A stretch of 64,000 nt of DNA, from positions 62,001 to 126,000 of the forward strand of contig JBBSQW010000007.1 in NCBI GenBank assembly GCA_038243635.1, in the 5' to 3' direction. The stretch is from Pseudopedobacter sp038243635. Lineage in GTDB: Bacteria > Bacteroidota > Bacteroidia > Sphingobacteriales > Sphingobacteriaceae. Each line of letters opens with the position of its first letter. The first letter of the stretch is position 1. The position numbers and the translations under genes were made by a program. The notes beneath the pieces were generated by a model. It had not been told where the DNA came from. It did not search any database and saw only the letters and a program-made list of their open reading frames with translations. Of this stretch, positions 54,157 through 62,457 are shown piece after piece.

Positions 54157-56853
54157 ATGAAAACAAAAAAATTACCTATCATTTTATCCCTATTCATTAG
54201 TGCTTGTTTTTTATTCAGCTTTACTGCTGACGATGACATGCTTACAAAGCTATTAGCAAGCTTTCAACAACATTTTAAAACCAACGCTCAAGAAAAAATT
54301 TACCTCCACACAGACAAACCTTATTACGCCGTTGGAGATTATGTATGGTTTAAAGCATATGTTGTTGATGCACAGAACTTAAAACCAACTGCAAAAAGTG
54401 GAGTTATGTATGTTGATTTGATTGATGAAAAAGATTTAGTCCAAAAGACGTTACGTTTGCCTTTAGTTGCGGGTTTAACTTGGGGAAGTTTCGAATTAAA
54501 AGATTCGATAAAAGAAGGGAACTATCGCTTGAGAGCCTACACCACTTGGATGCGTAATTATGATCAGGCTTTCTTTTATGATAAAACATTTAAGGTAGGA
54601 AACGCCTGGACCAGCCAACTTGTAACAAAAGCTAACTATATTTTTAACAATGACGGAGGCAACGAGAAGGTAAATTCACAAATAAACTTCAGCAACTTTG
54701 ATGGATACGCCTATGCCAACAAAGAAGTAACGTATAGCGTTGTAATTGACGACAAAGTAATTACTAGAGGGAAAACCAAAACCGACGAAAAAGGAGACAT
54801 CAGCCTTGATTTTACTGATAAAGCATCCTTTGGAAGCAACGGCAGAATAAACGCTTCTATAAAAATAGGCGAAAGCACCACGATAGAAAAAACCATTCCG
54901 ATTAAGAGTAATTCAAATTCGATAGATGTACAATTTTTTCCAGAAGGCGGTAGTTTGATACAAAATGTACGAAGTAGGGTGGCTTTTAAAGCCTTAGGAG
55001 CAGATGGTTTAGGCAAACTAGTTTCGGGATATGTGCAAGACAACGAAGGAAACAAAATAGCACTAATTAAAACCCGACATTTAGGGATGGGTGTTTTTAG
55101 TTTAACACCGTTAACTGGCAAAACTTACGAAGCAGTGGTAAAATTTGAAGATGGTTCTGAACGAAACATCAAAATGCCAACTGCCAATGCAGAAGGTGCT
55201 ACGCTGAGCATCAATAACTTGGACGCAGAGAAGATTTTGATAAAAGTATCGGTAAACCAGCCATTCTTAGAGAAAAACTTAAATAAACAATTTACAGTTG
55301 TAGCTCAAAATAGTGGCAACATAGTTTATACCGCTAGCTCGGAGTTATCTTCTCCAGTATTTGCGGCGGAATTGGATAAGTCAAGGCTTCTTGCTGGCAT
55401 CAATCAATTAACGCTATTTGACGACAAGATGCAGCCCTTGGCAGAACGCCTTGTTTTTATTGCTCCAAAAGACACTTTATCCGTTTCCATAAAACCAGAT
55501 AAAGACACTTATAGCCAAAGGAGTAAAACCAACTTAACCATACAAGCAGTAAGTCCCAAGGGTAAGCCTTTGATGGGCGCTTTTTCTTTAGCGGTAGTTG
55601 ACGCAGGTAAAGTGGATATCCCTAATGATGAAGAAGAAAGCATTTTTACTAACCTTCTGCTTACTTCTGATATTAAGGGCTATGTGGAAGATCCAAATTA
55701 CTACTTCACAAATATTGACGAAGAAAAAATATTAGATACCGATGTGTTGATGCTTACACAAGGATGGCGAAGATTTAATTGGCAAGATTTAGCTGTAGCA
55801 AAACCGCTACTTTTTAAAGCAGAAAAAGCCCTTAGTATAAGTGGCAAGGTTACCAAAGGAAAAAAACCAGTAGAAAACGGAACGGTAACAATATTTTCGT
55901 CGGGCAAAACACCACTTTTATTACAAGCTAAAACAAATGCTTTGGGCGAGTTTATGGTAGACAGCCTTTATTTTCCGGACAGCACAAAGTTTGTAGTTCA
56001 AGGAAGAGACGAAAAGGGTAAAAAGTATGTTGATATTGAGCTTTACAATACTTCGTTTCCAACTGTGGTAAAAAATAAAAGTCAAGCAGACTTAACAATC
56101 AATATCAATGATTCTATGATGGCATACTTAAAGAACAGCAAATCGCAATATGAAGAATGGCTTAAAAACGGTATAGTAAACCGTTCTATTTTATTGGGTG
56201 AAGTTGTTGTGGTAGATAAAAAACAAACGGTTAAGGAAAGTTCGAATTTAAACGGTGCAGGAAATGCAGATAAAGTATTAACGCAAAAGGATTTTCAAAA
56301 TGCTGCTACGCTAGAGCAAGCTTTACAGGGAAGCGTGGCAGGTTTAACATTTACAGCAGGAATCCCCTATATTAGAGGGCAGGCAGCTCATATTATCATG
56401 GACGGTGTAGACGTTGATGCGGACTTTTTGAGTAGCATTAATATTTCAGATATTGAGTCTATTGAAATTTTAAAAAGTATTGGTTATACGGCAATCTACG
56501 GTTCAAAAGGCGGTGGTGGAGTTATCGTTATTAATACAAGAACTGGAGATGCGGGCTTTTCTCAAAACAAGTACGTACCTGGAGTAATTACCTATAAACC
56601 TCTTGGATATTTAGACTGGAAAGAGTTTTATGTTCCAGATTACGCAGACCCTAAATTAAACACTGCTGTTCCCGATTTAAGAACCACAATTTATTGGAAT
56701 CCAAATATCATTACAGATAGTTTGGGCAATGCAAACGTGAGCTTTTATAACGGAGATAACACCGGAGAATATAGAGTAATCCTAGAAGGAACAGATTTAG
56801 ACGGGCATTTTGCCAGAAGAGTAATCAATTATAGAGTAGTTTCTAATAACTAA
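54157..56853 (+). CDS. MG2-domain/TonB-plug-domain envelope protein
   Basis: 898 residues. Signal peptide (about 1-25), then a macroglobulin-type MG2 region (EKIYLHTDKPYYAVGDYVWF, a hallmark), further beta domains, a carboxypeptidase-like regulatory domain (GKVTKGKKPVENGTVTIFSS) and near the C-terminus a TonB-receptor plug (YIRGQAAHIIMDGVDVDADF, TAIYGSKGGGGVIVINTR). There is no outer-membrane barrel after the plug, so it is not a transporter by itself. This architecture is common in Bacteroidetes; role unknown. It is followed by the isomerase gene after 10 bases. Confidence 0.88.
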   Translation: MKTKKLPIILSLFISACFLFSFTADDDMLTKLLASFQQHFKTNAQEKIYLHTDKPYYAVGDYVWFKAYVVDAQNLKPTAKSGVMYVDLIDEKDLVQKTLRLPLVAGLTWGSFELKDSIKEGNYRLRAYTTWMRNYDQAFFYDKTFKVGNAWTSQLVTKANYIFNNDGGNEKVNSQINFSNFDGYAYANKEVTYSVVIDDKVITRGKTKTDEKGDISLDFTDKASFGSNGRINASIKIGESTTIEKTIPIKSNSNSIDVQFFPEGGSLIQNVRSRVAFKALGADGLGKLVSGYVQDNEGNKIALIKTRHLGMGVFSLTPLTGKTYEAVVKFEDGSERNIKMPTANAEGATLSINNLDAEKILIKVSVNQPFLEKNLNKQFTVVAQNSGNIVYTASSELSSPVFAAELDKSRLLAGINQLTLFDDKMQPLAERLVFIAPKDTLSVSIKPDKDTYSQRSKTNLTIQAVSPKGKPLMGAFSLAVVDAGKVDIPNDEEESIFTNLLLTSDIKGYVEDPNYYFTNIDEEKILDTDVLMLTQGWRRFNWQDLAVAKPLLFKAEKALSISGKVTKGKKPVENGTVTIFSSGKTPLLLQAKTNALGEFMVDSLYFPDSTKFVVQGRDEKGKKYVDIELYNTSFPTVVKNKSQADLTININDSMMAYLKNSKSQYEEWLKNGIVNRSILLGEVVVVDKKQTVKESSNLNGAGNADKVLTQKDFQNAATLEQALQGSVAGLTFTAGIPYIRGQAAHIIMDGVDVDADFLSSINISDIESIEILKSIGYTAIYGSKGGGGVIVINTRTGDAGFSQNKYVPGVITYKPLGYLDWKEFYVPDYADPKLNTAVPDLRTTIYWNPNIITDSLGNANVSFYNGDNTGEYRVILEGTDLDGHFARRVINYRVVSNN

Positions 56854-56863
56854 AATAAAAAAT

Positions 56864-57634
56864 ATGGAGACCCTTAAAATAACCATTCAAGACAGCGTTG
56901 CAATTATTGCCTTAGACCGTGGAAAGTCTAATGCCATGAATGAGAAAATGCTGGATGAGCTTAAAAAAATAATTGTCAGTATTGAACAAGATGCCAATAT
57001 TTTCGGGGTGATATTAACTGGCAAGCATGGCTTTTTTACCGCCGGTTTAGACTTAATTGAGCTTTATGGTTATGATGAGGCACAGATGAAAGTGTTTTGG
57101 GCCAAGTTTTTAGACTTGGTAAAAATGCTTACTAGTTTTAAAAAGCCTTTAATTTCTGCAATTAGTGGTCATAGCCCAGCAGGCGGTTGTGTTTTAGCAA
57201 TTTGTTCTGATTATAGAGTAATGGCAGAGGGCGAGTTTATTATCGGCTTAAATGAAGTACCAGTTGGTATTATTGTGCCTAATAGTATTTTTGAACTCTA
57301 CGCTTTTTGGATTGGAAAAGGCAATGCTTACCGCAATTTATTAGAAGGTAAGTTAATGGGGTCGGCAGTGGCAAAAGCTATAGGTTTGGTTGATGCAACC
57401 AGTTCTATAGATTCTTTAATGACGGTTGCTTTAAAACAGATGAAAGTCTATTTGCAGCTAGAGCAAAACACTTGGCAACAAAGCAAACTAAACATTCGCA
57501 AGGCTTTAATTGAGAAAATGAATGAGGACCAGTCGGAGACATTGGAAAAAATGTTGGCGCAATGGTGGGCGCCAAGTACAAGGTCTATTTTGAAGACTAT
57601 TATTGAGAATTTGAAGGGGAAGAAGGTTGGGTAG
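56864..57634 (+). CDS. Enoyl-CoA hydratase/isomerase family, delta3-delta2-enoyl-CoA isomerase-like
   Basis: 256 residues, crotonase fold. GFFTAGLDLIELYGYDEAQM and SGHSPAGGCVLAICSDYRVM form the oxyanion hole, and IGLNEVPVGIIVPNSIFELY resembles mitochondrial delta3-delta2-enoyl-CoA isomerase (PAGGC, CDYR and IGLNE phrases) better than hydratases. It would move double bonds in unsaturated fatty-acid breakdown; a dienoyl-CoA-reductase-like gene lies at 60031. Its last 58 bases are repeated at 58842-58899, beyond an inserted cassette. Confidence 0.85.
   Translation: METLKITIQDSVAIIALDRGKSNAMNEKMLDELKKIIVSIEQDANIFGVILTGKHGFFTAGLDLIELYGYDEAQMKVFWAKFLDLVKMLTSFKKPLISAISGHSPAGGCVLAICSDYRVMAEGEFIIGLNEVPVGIIVPNSIFELYAFWIGKGNAYRNLLEGKLMGSAVAKAIGLVDATSSIDSLMTVALKQMKVYLQLEQNTWQQSKLNIRKALIEKMNEDQSETLEKMLAQWWAPSTRSILKTIIENLKGKKVG
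57575..57632 (+). repeat. 58-bp direct repeat, left copy (3' end of the isomerase gene)
   Basis: Matches 58842-58899 at 55 of 58 positions. It encodes the C-terminus TRSILKTIIENLKGKKVG. It lies at the left edge of the GNAT/HTH cassette. Confidence 0.9.
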
Positions 57635-57701
57635 GGTTAATTTTATCATTTTTTACTGACTAGCAACCCTTTTCTATTATACCAACTTAAAAAAATAAAA
57701 C

Positions 57702-57718
57702 TTTCCATTTTATGGAAA
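57702..57718. promoter_or_regulatory. Palindrome upstream of the GNAT/HTH pair
   Basis: TTTCCAT-TTT-ATGGAAA: perfect 7-base arms with a 3-base spacer, about 50 bases before the first cassette gene. It is placed as an operator would be for the HTH gene product. The same arms with a 4-base spacer occur at 9603-9620. Confidence 0.4.
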
Positions 57719-57766
57719 CATGTAAAATATTATTTGCATTAAAAAGAAACATTCTTTAACTTTATA

Positions 57767-58234
57767 ATGATGAATATTGTTGAAGTTTCCACAGGTAAGA
57801 TTTACAACATAGAAATTATTCCTGTTGAAAATACAGACTTCAAATTATTAACGAAAACTGGTTATTTTTTTGATTGGAAAGAAGAAAAAGGCCAAGAGCT
57901 TTACAAGCTCATAATTAAAGAAGCCCACTCAATTTTAGGCCTTATTTCTTTTGAAAGAATTCCAGAAGAATGGCGAATCCACATCAGGCTATTAACGGTC
58001 TCAAAAGAAAATAAAGGTGCTGGAAAAAGATTTGATAAAATTGCTGGAAACTTAATTGCACACGTGGCAAAAATTGCTGTGACAGAATTTGGAGAATTGG
58101 CCTGTATTTCACTTAAACCGAAAAGCCAAATTGCCCAGCATTATATTGACAACTATAAAATGAACATCACTGGAATGACCTTAAGCTTAGAAGTTCCAGA
58201 AATTATGGATCTTATTAATTTATTCGACAAATGA
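57767..58234 (+). CDS. GNAT-like acetyltransferase of small two-gene cassette
   Basis: 155 residues. RIHIRLLTVSKENKGAGKRF resembles GNAT motif A (acetyl-CoA loop), and IAQHYIDNYKM near the C-terminus the motif B pattern. No close family is recognised. It overlaps the next gene by 4 bases (ATGA), a pattern common in toxin-antitoxin pairs, and GNAT toxins that acetylate aminoacyl-tRNAs are known; toxicity here is inference. The cassette sits between duplicated ends of the isomerase gene. Confidence 0.6.
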   Translation: MMNIVEVSTGKIYNIEIIPVENTDFKLLTKTGYFFDWKEEKGQELYKLIIKEAHSILGLISFERIPEEWRIHIRLLTVSKENKGAGKRFDKIAGNLIAHVAKIAVTEFGELACISLKPKSQIAQHYIDNYKMNITGMTLSLEVPEIMDLINLFDK

Positions 58235-58782
58235 CCAATAAAAAATATCTCATGGACAACGAAAATGTTGAGTATGGTGTGGAGTCAAGATACATTTCCA
58301 AAAAAGAAAAAGAATCTGACTCTATAGCTTTAATGCAAGCTCGCTTAGAAAGGATGAAGAATTTAACTAAGCAACAAATCCTTAGCGCAAAGCTTTTGCA
58401 GTTAAAGTTGAAGATGGAAAACTATGTTAAACAACCTGTATGTAATAATGATAATCATTTTACAGGTTTCTTAGAAACATACATTGACGCAATGTATTCA
58501 AAGCGTAGCAACTTTGCTGAAGACATTAACATTAATCCTGTTCTTTTAAGCCAAGTCATTAATAACCATCGAGAACCTAAAGAAGAATTTATTTTAAAAC
58601 TCATGATACATTCAGAAAAGGCTTTTAAAGATGTCTGTATTTTCAATAAAACAACTTGGTACGAAGTATACTATCAAGAAAAAATATGTGATACCATATC
58701 AAGTCAAGCTAGTTGGAGACCGAGAATTGAAAATCAAGTTAAGCTAAGGAAGCTTAGATTTAGGCAATCCATTAACAGTTAA
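58231..58782 (+). CDS. HTH-domain protein, partner of the GNAT-like gene
   Basis: 183 residues starting MTNKKYLMDNENVEYG; an internal Met at codon 8 is an alternative start. Residues 60-140 contain an XRE-type helix-turn-helix (FAEDININPVLLSQVINNHR, then EPKEEFILKLMIHSEKAF), as in HigA-like antidotes. The N-terminal part is charged and helical. It is likely a DNA-binding antitoxin or regulator for the pair, using the palindrome at 57702. That is inference. Confidence 0.6.
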   Translation: MTNKKYLMDNENVEYGVESRYISKKEKESDSIALMQARLERMKNLTKQQILSAKLLQLKLKMENYVKQPVCNNDNHFTGFLETYIDAMYSKRSNFAEDININPVLLSQVINNHREPKEEFILKLMIHSEKAFKDVCIFNKTTWYEVYYQEKICDTISSQASWRPRIENQVKLRKLRFRQSINS

Positions 58783-58841
58783 AATTATCTGATAACGCCG
58801 TAATTAAAACTTCCTCCTTTTAAAAGTTTTTAAAGATCCTG

Positions 58842-58899
58842 AGTACGAGGTCTATTTTGAAGACGATTATTGAGAATTTGCAGGGGAAGAAGGTTGGGT
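58842..58899 (+). repeat. 58-bp direct repeat, right copy
   Basis: Repeats 57575-57632 with three substitutions and still reads TRSILKTIIENLQGKKVG then TGA, so it is a former isomerase 3' end in frame. Nothing of the gene's upstream part is present. It marks the right edge of the cassette. Confidence 0.9.
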
Positions 58900-59064
58900 G
58901 AAAGCTTTCCACTTAGTCCTTAAATATATTTTCGCCAAAATCTTGGCAATTCAAACAGCTAAATAACATTTCATATACTTATAGTCAGGTTTATCCTGAT
59001 ATTTAACCTATGAAACGTAAATACAGATTAAAGCGACCACTACTGTCGCTGAATAATTTACACT

Positions 59065-59666
59065 TTGACAGCAATCTCTGGTTTACAAAATCCTGAAATA
59101 TCAGGTTTAAATATTCTTTCAGATGAGTTTATGGCAGAATTGAAAGATATGCCAAGAAAGAATTTAGCTTTAGAATTATTGAGAAGATTGCTGAACGATG
59201 AAATTAAAAAACGTTCAACAAGAAATATTATTCAAAGCAAAAAGTTTTCTGAAATGCTTGCAGATGCAATAAAACGTTACCAAAACAACGCTATTACGGC
59301 GGCTGAAGTTATTGAAGAGATGATTCGGCTTGCTAAAGAACTGAAAAACGCAGACAAACGTGGTGTAGATTTAAAATTAGATTTTAGGGAATTGGCATTC
59401 TATGATGCTTTAGAGGTAAGTGATAGTGCGGTATTAGTTTTAGGTGACGAAATACTTAAAACCATTGCTAGAGAATTAGTGGAAAGCGTCAAGAATTCTG
59501 TTACTATTGACTGGATAAAAAAGAGAGTGTTCAAGCAAAAATGAGAGTGATGATAAAACGTATTCTCAAAAAACACGGATACCCACCAGAAAAACAAGAA
59601 CAAGCGGTAAAAACAATTTTGGAACAAGCGAAACTAATTGCTGACGACTTTTCAGAAAACAAATAG
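59065..59666 (+). pseudogene. HsdR C-terminal remnant (type I restriction subunit R)
   Basis: The open frame begins at a TTG and reads SGLNILSDEFMAELKDMPRK, NIIQSKKFSEMLADAIKRYQ, LAFYDALEVSDSAVLVLGDE, ending shortly after TIDWIKK. In the next frame it continues MIKRILKKHGYPPEKQEQAV to a stop at 59666. Together this is the C-terminal DUF3387 domain of HsdR, with a missing A in the run near 59515-59522. The helicase and nuclease domains are absent. It lies beside the GNAT/HTH cassette, as part of an accessory region. Confidence 0.85.
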
Positions 59667-60030
59667 TTAAGGTAATGGTATACAAATTTAGGCTGGATTA
59701 TCTTGTAACAGCACTCACCAAAAATTGGCGATACAATGATGAAATAAAACTCTCAAATTCGATTAAAATTTCTACACGATCGCATTCTCATTCTAAAGTT
59801 CCGCGTAAGGGATTGCAGTGAAAATCCTTTTTTTTATCCTGAGCCCTTCAAAAACTTCAGGATAAACTCAGTCGAAGGACGAACAAAAAAGATTGTAACG
59901 TAAAGCCCGACCCGCCCTTCAGCGGGTTACGTCCACATTCGTATTTAATTGGCAATCCCCTGCCCTACTTTAGTATTGAATTTTATCCAAAATCACTATC
60001 TTACCTAATCAATTTATAAAATCAAAAACC
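59667..60030. other. Gene-free stretch with dispersed repeat
   Basis: No gene is seen apart from the repeat at 59803-59934. The first 130 bases are AT-rich with no recognised motif. Confidence 0.5.
59803..59934 (+). repeat. Dispersed modular repeat, longest copy
   Basis: Head GCGTAAGGGATTGCAGTGAA and AATCCTTTTTT, middle with an inverted pair TATCCTGAG ... CTTCAGGATA and CTCAGTCGAAGG, tail TAACGTAAAGCCCGACCCGC with CCCGC-CCTTCA-GCGGG hairpin and TTACGTCC. The head is shared with 46313-46375, the tail with 6686-6778. Confidence 0.75.
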
Positions 60031-60906
60031 ATGTACAACCAACCAATGTTAAGAGACGATGCTTTAAAAGGTAAAACCTACGTAGTAACGGGTGGAGGAA
60101 CGGGTTTAGGAAAAGCGATGAGTACTTACTTGTTGCAATTGGGTGCCAATGTGGTAATTACATCGCGAAAGTTGGATGTTTTACAAAAAACCGCTGAAGA
60201 GTTGGAGGAGAAAACCGGTGGAAAAGTTTTAGCTGTCGCCTGTGATGTTAGAGATGCCGAGCAAGTAGAAAACGTTTTAAATGCTTCGTTAGAAAAATTT
60301 AAAACTGTTGATGGCTTATTGAACAACGCGGCAGGTAATTTCATTTCGCCTACAGAAAGGTTATCTGCAAATGCTTTTAGCACCATTATAGATATAGTTT
60401 TGAAAGGAACGGTAAACTGCACTTTGGCTTTCGGGAAACATTGGATTAAAGAAAAACAGCCTGCAAGTATTTTAAATATTGTAACCACTTATGCATTTAC
60501 GGGTTCTGGCTACGTAGTTCCGTCGGCCTGTGCAAAAGGTGGCGTTTTAGCCATGACGAGATCTTTGGCTGCAGAATGGGGGCATTATCAAATTAGATGT
60601 AATGCGATTGCCCCAGGTCCGTTCCCTACAAAAGGTGCTTGGGACAGATTACTACCGGGAGAAATGGCAGAAAAGTTCGATTTTAAGAACCGCGTTCCGT
60701 TGAAACGTGTTGGCGACCATCAAGAATTGGCAAATCTTGCTGCTTATTTATTATCTGATTTCTCGGGATATATTAATGGGGAAGTAATTACCATTGACGG
60801 CGGCGAATGGTTGCAAGGCGCTGGTCAGTTTAATGGTTTGGAGATTGTGACGGATGAAATGTGGGACGGCTTAGAGCAAATGATTAGGGGGACGAAAGGG
60901 AGTTAG
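60031..60906 (+). CDS. SDR oxidoreductase, 2,4-dienoyl-CoA reductase-like
   Basis: 291 residues. Cofactor loop VTGGGTGLGKAMSTYLLQLG, NNAAGNFISP, and the active-site segment VPSACAKGGVLAMTRSLAAE, where the usual YxxxK Tyr is replaced and Ser/Lys remain, as in mitochondrial or peroxisomal 2,4-dienoyl-CoA reductases. NAIAPGPFPTKGAWDRL and TIDGGEWLQGAGQF also fit. It would reduce dienoyl-CoA with NADPH in unsaturated fatty-acid breakdown, working with the isomerase at 56864. The two genes are now separated by the accessory insertion. Confidence 0.88.
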   Translation: MYNQPMLRDDALKGKTYVVTGGGTGLGKAMSTYLLQLGANVVITSRKLDVLQKTAEELEEKTGGKVLAVACDVRDAEQVENVLNASLEKFKTVDGLLNNAAGNFISPTERLSANAFSTIIDIVLKGTVNCTLAFGKHWIKEKQPASILNIVTTYAFTGSGYVVPSACAKGGVLAMTRSLAAEWGHYQIRCNAIAPGPFPTKGAWDRLLPGEMAEKFDFKNRVPLKRVGDHQELANLAAYLLSDFSGYINGEVITIDGGEWLQGAGQFNGLEIVTDEMWDGLEQMIRGTKGS

Positions 60907-61033
60907 TTTGACGTGGATGAAGGAGGGAAAGAGCAAAGAACCAAGACAAAAAGAGCGACGACGAGAGAGGAAAGAAGAAAGACATTAGAGGAAAAGACTA
61001 CTAGCAATAACATTTACTAAAATCGTAAAAATC

Positions 61034-61492
61034 ATGGCAGATCATATTGCAAAAGGTGCAAATAGCTTAAACGCATACATAACTATTAAAGGTTGCGAAG
61101 AGGCGATTGAATTTTATAAAAAGGCTTTTGGTGCTCTAGAACAGTATCGGTTAATGATGCCCAATGGAAAAATCGGTCATGCCGAATTAGAAATTGAAGG
61201 TTCTTTGTTAATGATGTCAGAAGAAAACCCAGAGTGGGGAACTGCAAGTCCGTTAACTTTCGGGGGAAATCCATTAATGTTGAGTTTGTATGTTAAAGAT
61301 GTTGACGCAAGTTTTAAAAAAGCGATAGAGGCTGGTGCAAAATCGGCAATGGGTGTAACAGACGAATTTTATGGTGACCGGGTTGGACAGGTAGTTGATC
61401 CTTTCGGCTATAAATGGATGATCGCTACACACAAAGAGGTGGTAAGCGTGGAAGAAATGCAAAAAAGATTGGATGAAATGTTTGCAAAATAG
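61034..61492 (+). CDS. VOC family (PhnB-like glyoxalase fold) protein
   Basis: 152 residues. INAYITIKGCEEAIEFYKKA-like N-terminus, AELEIEGSLLMMSEENPEWG and VGQVVDPFGYKWMIATHKE match the PhnB/glyoxalase-bleomycin resistance fold. Function unknown. It stands alone, 127 bases after the SDR gene. Confidence 0.88.
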   Translation: MADHIAKGANSLNAYITIKGCEEAIEFYKKAFGALEQYRLMMPNGKIGHAELEIEGSLLMMSEENPEWGTASPLTFGGNPLMLSLYVKDVDASFKKAIEAGAKSAMGVTDEFYGDRVGQVVDPFGYKWMIATHKEVVSVEEMQKRLDEMFAK

Positions 61493-61794
61493 TAACCTAA
61501 TTTTTTAGTTTAGTCATTATGTTAACTCCAAGCACTGACCTTTATTAACTTATTATTCGCCCTGGGTCTTTGCGGTACTGATAAAGAAAGTAAAAGCACT
61601 TCCTTTCATAGCAAAGAGCGCAGGCGAGCGTTTTTTTTGGTTATTTTTTTTGGAAAAAAATTGCGAAGCACTCTTGAATTCAAAAAAAAAATGCAATAAA
61701 AAAAAATGAAAAAAGTCACTGCCATTGCCCGGCATGAGGGCAGGAAAGCCTGTGAGGGATTGCCAAATCTTCAGTTAGAAACTCAAAATATCCA
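61493..61794. other. Intergenic stretch with homopolymer runs
   Basis: About 300 bases with several runs of 8-10 A or T (61630-61710) and a G+C-richer end (CACTGCCATTGCCCGGCATG). Phrases such as GCGCAGGCGAGCG look like parts of another dispersed repeat, but no second copy is in this window. No gene is seen. Confidence 0.4.
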
Positions 61795-62442
61795 ATGCAA
61801 CACAAAATACAACTCACCCTTGATTTCGTAAAAAAAGAACTGGTCAACGCAGAAGCGGGACATGATTGGTGGCATATTGAACGCGTTTGGAAAACCGCCA
61901 AAGAAATTGCCAAGCATGAAAACGTTAATTTAGAAATTGTTGAATTTGCAGGGCTACTGCATGATATTGCCGATTCTAAATTCAATAATGGGGATGAAGA
62001 AATTGGGCCCAAAAAAGCTGGAGATTTTCTGGCTTCGATAAATGTTGACCCAGAAATCGTTATCCATGTTCAACAGATTATAAAAAACATGTCTTTCAAA
62101 GCTAGCTTAGGCAAACTTAGTTTTTCATCTCCCGAAATGTTGGTAGTGCAAGACGCCGACCGGCTGGATGCTATTGGAGCAATCGGTATTGCGAGAGCTT
62201 TTACCTACGGAGGTTTTAAAAATAGAGAACTTTATAACCCAGCAATTCCACCAGAAATCAAACAAAGTAAAGAAGCTTATAAAAACACGACCGCTCCAAC
62301 TATCAATCATTTTTACGAAAAACTGTTGTTATTAAAAGACAAAATGAATACCGCAACAGGAAAGCAAATAGCGCAACAACGTCATGATTTTATGTTGCAA
62401 TACTTAGATCAATTTTATGCTGAGTGGGAAGGAAAACGTTAA
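61795..62442 (+). CDS. HD-domain phosphohydrolase (YedJ-like)
   Basis: 215 residues. HD motif: GHDWWHIERVWKTAKEIAKH, then GLLHDIADSKFNNGDEEIG and later VQDADRLDAIGAIGIARAFT. Metal-dependent phosphohydrolase of unknown substrate, cytoplasmic. Convergent with ruvC. Confidence 0.92.
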   Translation: MQHKIQLTLDFVKKELVNAEAGHDWWHIERVWKTAKEIAKHENVNLEIVEFAGLLHDIADSKFNNGDEEIGPKKAGDFLASINVDPEIVIHVQQIIKNMSFKASLGKLSFSSPEMLVVQDADRLDAIGAIGIARAFTYGGFKNRELYNPAIPPEIKQSKEAYKNTTAPTINHFYEKLLLLKDKMNTATGKQIAQQRHDFMLQYLDQFYAEWEGKR

Positions 62443-62457
62443 AATCAAATCAACAAT

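Noticed and set aside
58900..59064. Small hairpins (TCAGG-TTTA-TCCTGA, GCGAC-CACTACT-GTCGC) considered as a structured RNA
   Set aside because: Stems are only 5-6 bases, with no promoter or terminator; not enough support.
60907..61000. Purine-rich tract after the SDR gene, considered as a coding remnant
   Set aside because: It reads as Lys/Glu/Arg-rich peptide in any frame without family resemblance and no start.
61630..61710. Runs of A and T between the VOC and HD genes, considered as a terminator or sequence artefact
   Set aside because: No stem pairs well around them; recorded only as low-complexity sequence.
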